Source of the DNA: Benincasa hispida
Taxonomy: Eukaryota; Streptophyta; Magnoliopsida; Cucurbitales; Cucurbitaceae
Length of the DNA stretch: 64,000 nt
Reading direction: 5' to 3'
Assembly: GCF_009727055.1 (NCBI RefSeq)
Contig: NC_052352.1
Coordinates: 20,273,876-20,337,875 of the forward strand
Shown here: in pieces, positions 24,287 through 36,859 of the stretch
Position numbering within the stretch: the stretch's first letter is position 1
Layout: every line of letters starts with the position of its first letter
Position numbers and translations under genes: made by a program
The notes under the pieces: generated by a model
Told to the model about the DNA's origin: nothing
What the model saw: only the letters and a program-made list of their open reading frames with translations
The model's database searches: none

Positions 24287-26970
24287 ATGGGAACCGATGC
24301 TAAAATCCACAGAAAGCCTAGATTTCTTTGCCTCCATGGCTTCCGAACCAGTGCAGCAATCCTCAAGAAACAGGTCGGAAAATGGCCGGCTTCTGTCCTC
24401 GATCAATTCGATCTCCATTTCCTCGACGCTCCATTTCCTGCTGAAGGCAAATCCGACGTCGAAGGAATTTTCGATCCTCCTTATTTCGAGTGGTTTCAAT
24501 TCAGTCAAGTACGATCGCTTCATCTAATTTCCATTTCTTTGTAAATTCATAAACCCTCCTTTAATTTCTTCATCTTCTCCCTTCCTCCATCACAGGAATT
24601 TACAGAATATAGGAATTTCGACGAGTGCCTCTCATTCATTGAGGACTACATGCTTAAACACGGACCATTCGATGGATTCCTCGGTTTCTCACAGGTAATT
24701 TCCTCTATTCTTATCCTAATTAGTTGAACGGATCTTAATCAATAGTTGAATTTCGTTTAATTTTCAGGGGGCGATATTATCGGCCGCTTTACCGGGATTT
24801 CAAGCCAAGGTAAACCTAATTAATGGCAGCCTGCTCTGCTATTAGCTGCTATTACAAACATTTTCCATCTTAATTCTCCGAAATTGAGATTCTGACGCGG
24901 CGGTGGCGTCGATTAATGGTTGTTGCAGGGAATTGCTCTGACGAAAGTCCCGAAGATCAAATTCGTGATCATCGTGAGCGGTGCCAAATTCAGATCGGAA
25001 TCTGTGGCTCAGAAAGCTTACTCGACGCCAATTGGATGTCCATCCCTCCATTTTCTAGGTACGTCCACAATTTTTTGTCCTTACATTCTGTTTTTTTTTT
25101 CAAATATTCTGATTCTTTCCGTTGTTATTTGTAAACAAACAAACCAACCACTGAACGCATAATTTTAGGGCGACCTTTCTCTAATTTTGTCGTTAATCTA
25201 CAATTTTCTCCCATATATTTAGTTTTAAAATAAAATACAAGCGTATCTTAATTAATTGAATTAGTTTGAATGTGATAATTTTTTTAGTTAAACAAATTTT
25301 CCTTTTATATAAAGTTCTTTTAGTTAGACAATCGTGGGATGTGAAATCAATCGGTTGGGTTGGTTTGAATTTTATACTTATTTAATTATAAAGCAATAAT
25401 ATCTTATCTAATTTTTGAGATGATAATTAATGTTTTACCTCCATTTACACTTAGCTAATTGAAAAGGGATATTCTTGTTTTGCCTTCTCTTTCTTTTGAA
25501 ATAGTGAATAACACTTTGGTTTTTTTAAGCTCCAAAGTTGTATCATTTAAAACTCCAAATTGTTGTTGTGCCATTCTAAAATGGTTATAAATGATTCAAT
25601 TTAGACATTTGTTAGAATTTTATTTTAAAAAATTGTTAATACATCACTCCATATTAGGGGTATGCATGAATCGGATCGAACTGGACCAAAGCGACTGGTT
25701 TGGTCCGATTTTTTTTTAAAAAAGCAACTATTAGTTCACTAAGTAGCCAAACTGACTAGTTCGATTCAGTCAACAGTTCTTTGTCCTGAAAAATTGAAAA
25801 ACTGAACCGAACCGAACCTATATATTAATATTTATTAAATATTCTATTAAGTAAAAGTATTATTAAATATTTAGTAATATTGATCAGTCCATAAGTCCAG
25901 TCATAACATAAGTCCATAAGTCCAATTTTTTTGTCTAATTAAAAAAAACATCGATTATAAATCGACTTGAACCGATTTAGGTTGGTTTGGTTCAAGAACC
26001 AAAACCAATGGAAACCGGTTTCCACGATTCTGTTTACTTGAGAATCATGGACTTCGATTCGGTTCTTGGTTCGGCTCAAAATCGGACTGTCGAACCATGC
26101 ACATCCTTACTCCACATATGTATAAAACTTCTGACAAATTCAAGAATTGACTTAAATTAGAGGGAAAAAATTGAAATCAAATAAGATGTAGTGATTTTTC
26201 AATAATATAAGTAGTTTCATCTTCTCGTCTTTCTTCATTTTTTTTTTTATTTATTTAGAAATAATGACTGACTAATTTTTTTTTTTTTCTTTAGGATTTC
26301 GAAAAAAGAATCGTTTTATTTAAATGAATTTGAGCTGATTTCAAAGAAGTATTAATCACCGGTGAAGAGTCAAAATTATTTTTTCATTAATTTGAAGCTC
26401 TAATTAATAACCTTTAGAAGTATAAATGGATGTTTTTCTCAAAAATAAATAAATAAATGGCTAATTGATTTTTATTGGTGGTCCTTGCTGATGGGGTACT
26501 ATGGAAAATTTGTTCAGTGTGAATCACATTCTTTATTGTTTAATTTAAGATGCCATTATTTGATTTTTTGGACTGAGGTCTGAAGTTATATGAAATGTTT
26601 AATGGCAAGTAATTTAAAATTATAATTAAAATTTGAATTGTTTAATCAACTTCTCAAACCTATGATGATAAAGATATTATTAAAATTATGGTGGCAGGTG
26701 AGGAAGACTTCTTAATGCCCCATGGACAGAAGCTTTTGGAATCATATGTAGAACCAACAGTAATTAATCATCCCAAAGGCCACACAGTACCAAGATTAGG
26801 TAATACATAATTTCAACTAATTTCACTTTTGCTTAAATATATATATTGTCTTAATTTTTAATGCTAATTTAGATTATATCAACTTTATGTTTTTAGATGA
26901 TAAAGGTTTGGAGGTTATGGAGAGTTTCATTAAGAGGATTTCAAAGACATTAGATGAGACTGAAGAATAG
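24287..26970 (+). CDS. FSH1/OVCA2-type alpha/beta serine hydrolase, six exons
   Basis: Exons 24287-24508, 24596-24694, 24768-24809, 24929-25058, 26698-26799 and 26897-26970 all have GT..AG introns and join in frame to a 222-aa protein, the usual length for the FSH1 (yeast) / OVCA2 (human) hydrolases. The N-terminus has the family's LCLHG motif (about residues 15-19). The nucleophile elbow GFSQGA gives Ser106 and is split by intron 2. GEEDFLMP supplies Asp168 and HPKGHTVP supplies His193, completing the triad. The family hydrolyses esters or thioesters in the cytosol; the natural plant substrate is not known to me. I chose the ATG at 24287 because it sits next to the conserved start; an in-frame ATG at 24239 would add 16 residues. 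Intron 4 is 1.6 kb and holds a hAT MITE. The gene appears intact. Confidence 0.93.
25655..26109. mobile_element. hAT-type MITE in intron 4 of the hydrolase gene
   Basis: Ends TAGGGGTATGCATG and, inverted, TAAGGATGTGCATG form terminal inverted repeats with three mismatches. The flanks are ctccatat (25647-25654) and ctccacat (26110-26117), an 8-bp TSD with one change, as for hAT elements. The 455 bp contain subterminal GAACCGAACC / CGGTTTGGTC-like words in both directions and no coding capacity. Non-autonomous. Confidence 0.87.
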
Positions 26971-29911
26971 TAGTCTGAAGTTTCATTGGACCATAGTCAA
27001 TTATGCATTTTTTTTACTCATAGAACAAAGGATAACAAAGTATAAGAATTATGATGATAATTATGTAATCCTATCTTCACTTTTATGGCTACATGTATGA
27101 TAATTTTTCCTTCATTATGTAGGAACAATTTTAGTCTTATTCCTATGTCATTGTACTCGTTAAAATTAATTTCTAATAGCAGTTTAACTATGTTCAATTT
27201 CTTCAAAATAATTATAGTCTCTATTTATAACAACCTGACTTCTTAAGACGACTAGAAGGGTCGTTACTGCATGCATGCATAAATGTTTACAATGAGAAAA
27301 GAAAGTGTGTATATATATATATAACAGAATTTTGGACTGCTTAAGTGAATACAAAATCTAGTCAAGCTTTAACTCAAGATTTCAAATCATTTGAATTGGG
27401 GTACCCCTTAAACATGAAATAAAATTAAAAAAAAAAAAAACGAAAGAAAATATTAACTGAAAAAGAAATCTCTAACCCCTAGACCTAGCCAAGGAAGGTT
27501 TGTGAAAAGAAAACTATAAAAACATGAGAAGACATATAAATTCAAATGCGAAAGCGTTCCTAGTTCCTTTGGCAAACATATAACGATAAATGGTGAGTAT
27601 AAAATACTCAAGTGATCCCATTACTGGGATTAGGCTATGCATCCACAAGGAGAATGTTTGGGCCAGTGGGCTAAACAACTAATAACTTATCTTAGTGGCC
27701 TGATGGCACACCATCAAAACATTGAAATAAACATAAAAGGGAACCTGTCAATTCACAAAATTGTAACATGCAAATAAACCCGTCAAACATACATCAAGGC
27801 GAGAGTAAAATTGCCCAAAGACAAAAATCATGTTCCTGAAATCCATTAATTAACTTGATAAATCTAATCTGGGTCGCCTGGCACGAAGGCGTTATACCAC
27901 TCACCTCAAATTGGTTACAAATGTCCACACAAATAATCTTCTTAAGAACACTTGGATAAGTTCGAATCAGTCCTATGACCTAAAATAGTTCGTGTGGTTG
28001 AGTAAATAAAACACTATTAATATTGGTTTTATAAAATTTAGAAAGATATTCGTGTCTTATACCAAATTATTATATTACCAAATTTCATTAAAATAAGTAG
28101 CTCAAAATAACAATACAGACTAATATTAAGATTTAGAGTATAAAGATTTAGGATTCGTTTGAATTGACTTGAGAAAAAAATGTGTGTTTTTTAAAAAAAT
28201 AATTTTTATTTAAGCACTTTTGACAAAAATTGTTAAAAATATACTTCAAAAATTATCCTGAGTCGTGGATAAACATTCCATTTTTTTCCAAAATGACTTA
28301 TTTTTTAAATTAAATATTTGAAAATGTATTCTAAACACACTCTTAATGTGGATGATTAAAAGGAAACAAATTTCAAACTCCAAATACCCTCACGTGTTTG
28401 TGATATTCAATGATTTTTGACAAAAAAAAAAACAAAAATAAAAATAAAAATTATAAGAGAAACTAGAAGAGAATTCTCTAATTTTACATGTAAATTTCTA
28501 AGAAATTGCAAAATTGTGCCCTCCTTTTTAATGAAGACCACGTTTAATAATCTGTAATAAATACTGATGTAATCGTAATAGGATTCAATTGATAAATCAA
28601 TCGTAATGAGTCATAATTGCAAATGTAATCGAATTACTTTCGATCATATTTACTTAGAATTATGAATCTATCACATATACTATTATTGTTATCGTTTAGG
28701 GTCCAACAGTAACGGTAACAATAAATGTGACAAATTCATAATTCTTATTATAGGGATGTCTCCTTATACTCCCATCTTGGATTTTGGATTTGGGCTTCAA
28801 GAGGTACCCATATATTTAGATGGAGTGAGGAGATAGACTAATGTGGGTACAATCCGCCTGTTTTGCAAGTTTCACATTTCAATTGTGCAAGGTTTAAAAT
28901 GTCGATTTCAATGTAAACATTGAGATCTTAATTTTACGAAAATTCCAATAGAAATATCAATAAAATTTCGATTTCAATGGATATTTCAAGAAAAATTATA
29001 AAAAATAAAAAATTCAAAAAAAATTAATCAGTAAATAAATATTTTATGATTTTTAAATAAGTTAACATGTTTATTATTTATGTTATATTTACATTAGTGA
29101 TACTTTGTTGCTTATTTTTTTCTATATTGGATGGATTTTTCAACGATTCAATAGAAATATGTATTCATCTCTCACATCAAGGTCAAACGTTTGACCTATA
29201 AAAACATAGAAATTTCGACATGTCGATACGATTATATGTAGCTTTATCTTCGATTGTAGCTTCCATTTGGCTACAAATGTTCAAAGACTACCTACATGCC
29301 TTATGCCTATTTGACATTTCAAATTCAACAATTATAACCTTATTCACTAAAGAACCGTGGTGACAAAATCAGTCCAAGACCACTATTACTTAATAAACAA
29401 GTTATTTCGAATCTCCGTAAGAGAACTATTAATTTATTTTTAATAATAATTAAAAAAAAACAGTTCCTTGTACAAATTAGTTTATACTTCGTCCTTAATT
29501 AATCTATTTATTATCATTTTATAAATTCCTTTTTCTTAATAAGCATATACGTGGACAACCAAACCAGCTTTATAATCCCAATCTTAGGTATTTAAAACCA
29601 AATTATATAGGAAAATTGGGTAAATTACAAAATTTAAACCTAACCTAAAAAAATATTAAACCAACAACGTAGCCTAAAGTAAATGACAATTCTCCATTTT
29701 TTTTATTTTAAAATTTTCAGAAAATGAATAAGGAAGGAAGAAACATAAACAAAAGAATTCAAAATTCAAATGAAGACCGTTTGACGGTTTGACCCCTCCA
29801 TTTCCAACCGTTAAAGAGATTCCACGTATTTCGCGTTGTCTGATTTGTCTTTATTTTTTAATTACTATTTTTCTAGAAAAGAAATAAAGAAATATTATCT
29901 TTAATTCTCCG
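26971..29911. other. Intergenic region, no gene seen
   Basis: Holds the 3' end of the hydrolase gene, a short (TA)n tract near 27311, and a moderately GC-richer stretch at 27230-27990 that could be an old LTR fragment, though no ends or TSD were found. At 28880-29230 there are repeated aaatttcgatttcaat-like words on both strands, perhaps another decayed element. No open frame with recognisable similarity. Confidence 0.4.
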
Positions 29912-29918
29912 TATAAAA
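29912..29918 (+). promoter_or_regulatory. Likely TATA box of the GEM-like gene
   Basis: TATAAAA lies about 150 bp before the ATG at 30070, followed by a purine-rich (gaa)n leader, a common arrangement in plant promoters. Position and sequence only. Confidence 0.5.
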
Positions 29919-30069
29919 AGAAATAAAAGAGAAGAAGAAGAAGAAAGCAAATTAAATCAAACGTTGGATAAGAAGAAACGAATAAAAACGCCGTGGAAAC
30001 CGGTTCAGTTTTTCCCGTTGATTTCACCGTCGCCGGAGATCGCTTCGGACTATCCTCATCCACTCTCAA

Positions 30070-31074
30070 ATGAATCACTCTCAGCCACAGCCTCAGTCCG
30101 ATCCATCCAATCCCCTTCCTTCAAAAACCTCGCACTCGGATCATCCGGATCCAATTACCGACCGTCGCTCCGGCGACTATTCTCCCTATCCCAAGCTTGA
30201 CCCTAGCGACGTTGCTCCGCCGCCGCTGCCGGAGAACTGGACCACCGTTTCCATGGGCTCTCAACCCCAAAATCCATCTCCGCCTCCTCCTCAAACTCAG
30301 CCAAACAGCGAGGCTCGTGCTCCGATCTCTGAGGGAAATGCCACCACTCTGCCGACTGAAGCTAATCCCTATGTTTCTGCGGCTCCAGCCCATGGAAATC
30401 CTTCTTCCTCCAAGAGTAAGTGCTTTCGATTTCCCGAGATGTGAATATTTATTGGGAATTGGGAATTACATGAAATTCGTATTCAATGGATGTGCATGTT
30501 TGATGTATGATCAGATACGGTGGATTCCGTGAAGGTGATGCTTGGAAGATGGGGAAAGAGGGCAGTTGAGGCAACCAAGAAGGCCGAGGATCTTGCTGGG
30601 AACATGTGGCAGCACTGTAAGCCCTTAATTCTTTTTAATAATCATGTCTTTACCTTCTCATCACTACTGATAAATTTGAATTTAACTTTAATACATGATG
30701 AACTTGTAGTTGTAGATGGTTAAGATGAGAATTTACCGTAATCTGATAACATACGAAATTGTATGCCCAATTTCATCGGAATATCTGTCAAGTCCATTTA
30801 AACCCAGATCCTTGAAAACCTACAATCGTTCTGCGTAGGATTCTGGCATTAAGCATTTCTTGGAACTATTTCTCTTCTGTTTCATTTTCATTATATGCTC
30901 TGCTATTTTATACGTTGTGATATTCTATTGAATGAATTGTGTTCTTCTTATTGCTTGAACTTGAATTTGGGATTACCTTTTATCTGGTACTATAAGCTAT
31001 TTCTACACATATTCATTTGGAACTAAACGTTCGGAATAGTGATTGCAAATAAGACGATTTCATTCTTTATCGTT

Positions 31075-31111
<37 letters not shown>

Positions 31112-32531
31112 TTTTTACCTGCTTCTGTTAACCAATAATGATAGCTGAAACAAATTTGTTTCAAACCAGTGAAAACAGGGCCTAGCTTTGCTGATGCTGC
31201 TGTGGGAAGAATTGCTCAGGGGACGAAAGTTCTCGCAGAAGGTGGTTATGAGAAAATCTTTCGACAGACTTTTGAGAATACACCTGAAGAGAAGCTTCAT
31301 AAGGCATATGCATGCTACTTGTCCACATCAGCTGGTCCAGTGATGGGAACTTTGTACATATCAACGGCTAAACTTGCCTTTTGCAGTGACAATCCTCTTT
31401 CATACAAAGTGGGCGAGGAGACTCAATGGAGCCTTTATAAGGTAAAATTGAATTATTTAAGCGTACTGTTCATTAAGCCTTCGAGAATTAGATGATACTA
31501 AAAGTTTGGTTGAATTGATGTCAATTTAAGTGAAGAAGATGTGAAGGGTGGGCTATAAAATATTTTATAAAGTGAGGAAAATGGAACTTGGAATTTGGAA
31601 CACTTAATGGGTATGGGTAATACATCATTTAGTGTTTTTAAGGGTTGCAAACTGCATTAATTTTGTACATATTTCATCCTAGTAACTAGGTCAAGTCAGA
31701 TTCTAACTTCTCTATTGTGTACAATCCTCCCAATTTATTTTTGAATCTGTTTGAATGCTTCAAAGCTAAATGCAGTATCATAAAACCCTTGAAGAAGCAA
31801 ACCCCATTTTTTTAGTGTTTGAGAATATTATTTTCAATCATATGGTCACTAAAATTTCATTGTAAGTCTGTTCTGGATCTACTGCAAAGTCAAAAGGATC
31901 ATACATTTAAATTTCAGAAATTTTGCAACATCTTACGATACAATTTATAAAAGCATACAGTAATCTCCTTCTATTGATTCAAACATGGATATATTTGGCC
32001 TTTGTTCGTTAGTCCCAATACTTCACGCTCAATTTATTTGATTCTTGTCATCTGGGAGTGTTGATCAAAGGATTGCTCAGTTGATCTGTAGGTTCTGTTT
32101 TTAGGACTGGTGATGATGCATGATTTTCGCTCGTGTTGTGTTCATTATGAATATATACTTTTATTAGATTATGGTGTTTGTAAGTCATGATGCAACCGTC
32201 CATTTGGAGTTGGGCCCTCTTCTTTGCTTGAACCATGACTATTTCTACCTTGTATTAAGAACCAACCATCTTTGTGCTTATATATCTCCAAGTTTATAAG
32301 AAAACTGATTGGAAGCCACATGTATCTTCTCTTATATGATAGGTGGTGATCCCACTACATCACCTAAAAGCAGTCAACCCATCAACAAGCAAAGTGAAAC
32401 CGGCTGAAAAATTCATACAGGTTATCTCCATTGACAATCATGAATTCTGGTTTATGGGATTTGTATCTTATGATAGTGCAGTGAAAATTCTTCAAGAAGC
32501 CCTGCATCCCAACAATCCGTTGTCTGCATGA
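30070..32531 (+). CDS. GEM-like protein with GRAM domain, four exons
   Basis: Exons 30070-30415, 30515-30616, 31170-31441 and 32343-32531 join in frame (phases 1, 1, 0) to 302 aa. Residues 1-115 are proline/serine-rich and disordered-looking. Residues 116-175 hold the conserved [28 protein letters not shown] segment in two parts, with the intron between exons 2 and 3 before [11 protein letters not shown]. The GRAM domain spans about 177-255 ([43 protein letters not shown]), and the family C-terminal block [16 protein letters not shown] is at 271-285. Arabidopsis GEM regulates root-hair patterning through GL2, and several relatives respond to abscisic acid; GRAM domains bind lipids or proteins at membranes. 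Which subgroup this belongs to cannot be settled here. It appears intact; intron 2 carries a ~28-T run at about 31079. Confidence 0.95.
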
Positions 32532-33094
32532 AATCTTGGGAAGGTTGGCATTCTCCTTCCGAGTGATGAACTTTTTACCTCGTCACCAACAGTACGCATT
32601 GAAGTAAGCCAAGATTTTGATGTTATACAAACAAACTACTCTAGAAATACAAATGGTGAAAAACTTTCCTTATTTGTTTGGATAATTCTCTGTAGTTTTG
32701 CTAGTATTGTTGTCCTTCTATGGACTTCATGATTCATATTTGATTTCTACTGTGTATGGACTGATTGAGACAGAGCAGAGTGCAAATTTGGAGGTTGTTT
32801 GAACTTTTGTAGATGGCATCTGTGATTTTGTTGATTGAAAGGTAAATAGTATTGATGATTGTATTCCACTGGGTCTCTATTGTAATTCTTCTATTTGGCT
32901 ATTCATTTTTTTTCCTTAAATACATCTGTTAGTTACAGACTTGCAGTGTCCCTTTTTGTTTTTGTATAAACACTATCTGCATACGGTTGAAGGTTCTTTC
33001 CTTTAGTACTTATTGGCTTTTTTTCATTGGGGAAGTCGGTTAACTTAGCTAGACTTTTGCTATAATCTTCACCATCTATCAATTCAGTTTTTTA
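32532..33094 (+). other. 3' UTR and downstream flank of the GEM-like gene
   Basis: No open frame. The T-rich sequence with several aataaa-like words (for example near 32920 as ttaaatac) is consistent with a plant 3' UTR and polyadenylation region, but no single signal stands out. Confidence 0.35.
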
Positions 33095-33370
33095 GGTCTT
33101 GTTTGATAACCCTAGCCTATTTTTTTTTCTTCCATTTCTTACCATGATTTGCCTATTTATTAAGGATATTGATTGATTTTGTCAATTTTTTTTTAAAAAA
33201 AAATTTTAAAAACTATTTTTTTTTTTTTTTTAGTTTTCAAATTTTGACTTAGTTTTTTAAATCATTGATAAAAGGTAAATAACAAACAAAGAAATTTAGA
33301 GGTGAAAGTAGTGTTTATAGGTTTATTTTTTAAAAACAAAAACGAAAAATGAAATGGTGACTAAATGGGC
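33095..33370 (-). mobile_element. Short inverted-repeat element (MITE), cucurbit-like family
   Basis: It begins ggtcttgtttgataacc and ends ggtgactaaatgggc, an imperfect terminal inverted repeat of the GGCC-GTTTGGTAACC type. Inside are the landmarks cttaccatgatttgc and cattgataaaaggtaaataac, which occur in the opposite order in the element split by the CACTA insertion at 43696-46776. About 276 bp, non-coding. I recall this family as very common in cucurbits; that is memory and not shown by the sequence. Confidence 0.65.
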
Positions 33371-33869
33371 TTTAGTTTTTAGTTTTTATTTTGATAAAAT
33401 ACCTTTTAGTCCTTGATTTTTGTATATTTTTCATTTGATCTAGGTTTTTTTTCAAATGTTACATACTACCCTTGACTTTTAAGTTTTGTTTTACACTTTT
33501 ACCCTTGAATTTTTTTACAAAGTTCATTTTTGATATTTGGTGTTAATCTTCAGTTAATTAATTGAAAATGATTACTAGGTAAGATTTGTAATTAATTCTC
33601 GTAATGATAAAAATCAATGAAGATTAATTTAATTATAGTTGACTAATTTTTTTTAAATTACCAAGGGATATTAAGACACAATAAGTGTTTATTGAGAACA
33701 ACACTTTTAAACATGGATCAAATGAAAATAAAATTTCAAATTCAATGATAAAAATGTAATATTTTGATATCTAGGAATCAAAAGAAAGAAAAAGAATTTA
33801 AGTTAAATGGTAACATTTTGAAAGCCAAAAATCAAATGGAAATTAGATAGAAAATTTAAAACCAGAAAA
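33371..33869. other. AT-rich intergenic sequence
   Basis: Words such as ttagtccttgatttttg, ttgacttttaagttt and tttgatctagg suggest an old MITE-like insertion, also echoed near 47150-47540, but ends and TSDs could not be fixed. No gene. Confidence 0.3.
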
Positions 33870-33874
33870 GTTAT

Positions 33875-34931
33875 TGTTCGCACGAGATTTCAAGAGAAAT
33901 TTATTTCGTGGAACTTGAATATTAATTTTATGGAAAGTGAGTACAACGATGCATTTAAAATAAACTATAATCTTTAAACTGGTTGATCTTCTTGAATGAT
34001 CGTTGATTTTCTTAGATGATCGGCCTTTGGGCTTGTTAATTGATCTTCTTGAATGATCGTTGATTTTCTTAGATGATCGGCCTTTGGGCTTGTTGATCTT
34101 CAATCGGAAGATTGGTCTTTGGGCTTGATGATCTTCTTGGATGATCAGCCTTTAGGCCTTTGGACTTGATGATCTTCTTGGATGATCGACCTTTGGCTTG
34201 TTGATCTTCATTCTTTCGTGGAGTTGAACTTGAGTTGGTGTTGATGTTGATGTTGATTTGATGCGATGTGGTTCGATCTCTAGTACATGATTGTCTGATT
34301 CTCTCTCAGTTGGGTGGATGTGCTTGACTTGAAGAAGAAAAACATCGAACGGTCTTGGGGTAGAAGTCTTGGAAGAGTGTTTGTGCCTTCAAAGGTTAGT
34401 GTTCTTGGAGTAGAAGTCTTGGAAGAGTGTTTGTGCCTTCAAAGGTCAGTGTTCTTGGAGTAGAAGTCTTGGAAGAGTGTTTGTATCTTTAAAGGTCTTT
34501 TATCTTCTAGGAGTGCAGCTTTAGGAGTCTTGGGAGTCTTCAGAATGCTTGTATCTTCAAAGGACTTCAGTCTTCAGAATGCTTGTATATCGGAATTCCC
34601 TATATAGAATTGTTGACCCTTGCAAATGAGAAGAGGTTCTCTATTTATAGAGTTCCTTGATGGGCTTCATGGGCTTGGGCCTAGTTAGCCCATGGGTTTG
34701 GGCTTGGTTGGTCCATGGGCCTGACATTTTGGCCTTGAATTTTAATCCAAATAATAATATCAAATTGGACTTTGACAAGATGAAACCAGTGGCTTCATTG
34801 GACTTTGTCCAACTTCAATTTGAGACACATGTCCATTCCTAATTGATCCAAATTTGATGATTTGGAATTTAGTCATTAATTTAGTAAATGGCGTTGCAAT
34901 TTGTGATTGGTCCAAAATTTCTCCTTCAACA
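33875..34931 (-). repeat. 3' LTR of the gag-only element
   Basis: In plus orientation it runs TGTTCGCACGAG ... CTCCTTCAACA, 1,057 bp. A minus-strand TATA box is at 34642-34649, next to the aagaggttctctatttatagag block whose counterpart is at 42331-42352. A 33-bp minisatellite (core gatcggcctttgggcttg) lies at about 33965-34200. Open frames inside it are not genes. Confidence 0.82.
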
Positions 34932-35079
34932 AAGGCCCATTTTCGAGATTTATGTATATATATGGGTGGATGAATCTCAAAAAATATAAAGTTGGAATCA
35001 AAATCCAAATATATTTGTTCTTGAATTTGACCTCAATTGATGTGTCAGTCAAACTATGAATTTAGTACATAAGTTTAAC

Positions 35080-35620
35080 TCGAATTTGGGATACATTTTG
35101 GAATATGACCAAATTTTAATTTGAGGTTTTACTCCAATGTGATTTGGATTTGAGATAATTTGGGTTATGCCCAAATTTTAATAAAGAGATCAATTAAGAT
35201 TTCTTTTCCTATCCATAATATATTTAGAATGAAAATAAAAACAAGTTTGGACAACTTGAATTTAGAATAAAATATGGAATATGGCCAAATTTTAATTTGA
35301 GATTAATTTTAGATTTTTCCACAATTTGATTTGGAAATAGGGATAACTAAATTTGGATGAGTTTGCTATAAATTTTGGAAGATGCCCAAATTTGAGATTT
35401 TATCCACAATTTAATCTTAAAGTTGAACAATTTGACTTTGAATAAAAGTTGGAATATGACCAAATTTTAATTTGAGAGAAGTTTTAGCTCTTACCCACAA
35501 TTTGATTTGGATCTAAAGATAAGAACTAGAAATTGAAATAAAATTTGGAATATGCCCAAATTTAAATTTTAACTTAAATTGAAATCCAAAATTTGATTTG
35601 GATTAGAATTACAATCTTTA
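35080..35620 (-). repeat. Degenerate ~100-bp repeats beside the 3' LTR
   Basis: Five imperfect units each carry ggaatatgaccaaattttaa or a close variant (near 35098, 35275, 35380, 35450 and 35545), followed by ccacaatttgatttgg. Spacing varies from about 70 to 175 bp. They lie just inside the polypurine tract and are non-coding. Confidence 0.6.
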
Positions 35621-35999
35621 ACTAATTTTCATTTGAAGCTTGGATAATCTAAGACTTTGAACTTGAGATTTGTGAAGTTGAATATGAGTCTTCAAACTTG
35701 CCTATAATGAAACCACTTTCTTTTTGTTAAATTAGATAAATCCTAAAAAAAATCAATTTAACCCAAAATTTGTTAAATCTTCTCAAATGTTATATGTTTA
35801 GTCCAATCTAAAATCTAAACTTCTTCTCCAAATTTGGCTTTTAAATCTTAACCACTTTTGATTATTCATCTATAAATTGAACTCAGAAACCTCATAGAAT
35901 TCACATTGAGTGAATCAAATCCATTGCATCTGAAAGCTTTTTCAAGAGCTTTTTATTATTTCTTCAGTTTTTTTTATGCTTCTTGTTTTGTTTCGCCGA

Positions 36000-36480
36000 G
36001 TCGATGGAAACAGAGCACTCTCTCGTGACGAATCTTCTTTCTTTTTTTTTTCTTTATATTTTTTTATGTTATTTTTTTCTTCTTAATTCAATGTTGCAGG
36101 TGGATGGGTAGCCGTCGATGTTGTTGCTAGGCTGCTCTGTTCATCGGAAGTCAAGCCGAATGTGGATTCTCACCATAATTGGGCATAAATCTGCCATTGG
36201 GTCCAAAATCGCCGAATCTGCTGCTACTTCTTGTGAGGTTCACCGTTCTTTGTTGCTTGTGAAATCGCCGGTTTGAAATTGTCGGAGCTTCATCGCGCAG
36301 AGAACACTTGCGAAGTTTACTGTCGTTCATCACTGCTTTTCTGAGGTTCGCCTTTGCTATAGAAGTGAGGTGACTTGTGAACAAGGGAGGTTGGCGACGA
36401 GGTCTATTGGCGAGTGAATGCGGCTGGGAGTGAGAGAGAGAGAAAGAAAGAAAGGATGGGAGGCAGCTGTGAGTGTTAAA
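36000..36480 (-). other. GC-richer block, possible captured gene 5' end
   Basis: In the middle of AT-rich repeat DNA this block is clearly richer in G and C. On the minus strand it begins with a ctctctctctcactcccagc tract (ending about 36430), typical of plant 5' UTRs, followed by a 77-codon open frame (36384-36151) without recognised similarity. A T-rich stretch and tgcag before 36101 on the plus strand could also be splice-like. It may be host sequence picked up by the element; no parent gene is identified. Confidence 0.35.
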
Positions 36481-36859
36481 GAGAAGAAAAGATTGAATTT
36501 AGGGGTTTTTTTTTAACTTTCCTTTTTATTTCTCTTATTTCTTTCTTCTTTTTTTTCTTTTTCTTTTTTACTACCTTGCCCCCTTACTATTTTTTTGTGT
36601 AGGTTTACTAACTTGCCCCCTCACTTTTTGTAGGAGTTAAAGCGCAACTCAAGGGAGTACGACCATTTTTTTTGACCTCAACGACCAGTCAGTAATCTTA
36701 AAGGGTGGGTTTCTCCTCTCATAACCCTTGTTTCGTAATAAAAAAATTTTCTATTTTTTTGTTGTAGAAATGTCTGACGTGTGATCGATTCTTTGATGCA
36801 CATAAAGACAACCTGGCATGGTCTATCTATTGTAATCCCTGTTCGTGCTTCCTGATCGT

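Noticed and set aside
30121..30393. Minus-strand frame opposite GEM exon 1
   Set aside because: Shadow of the proline-rich coding sequence on the other strand.
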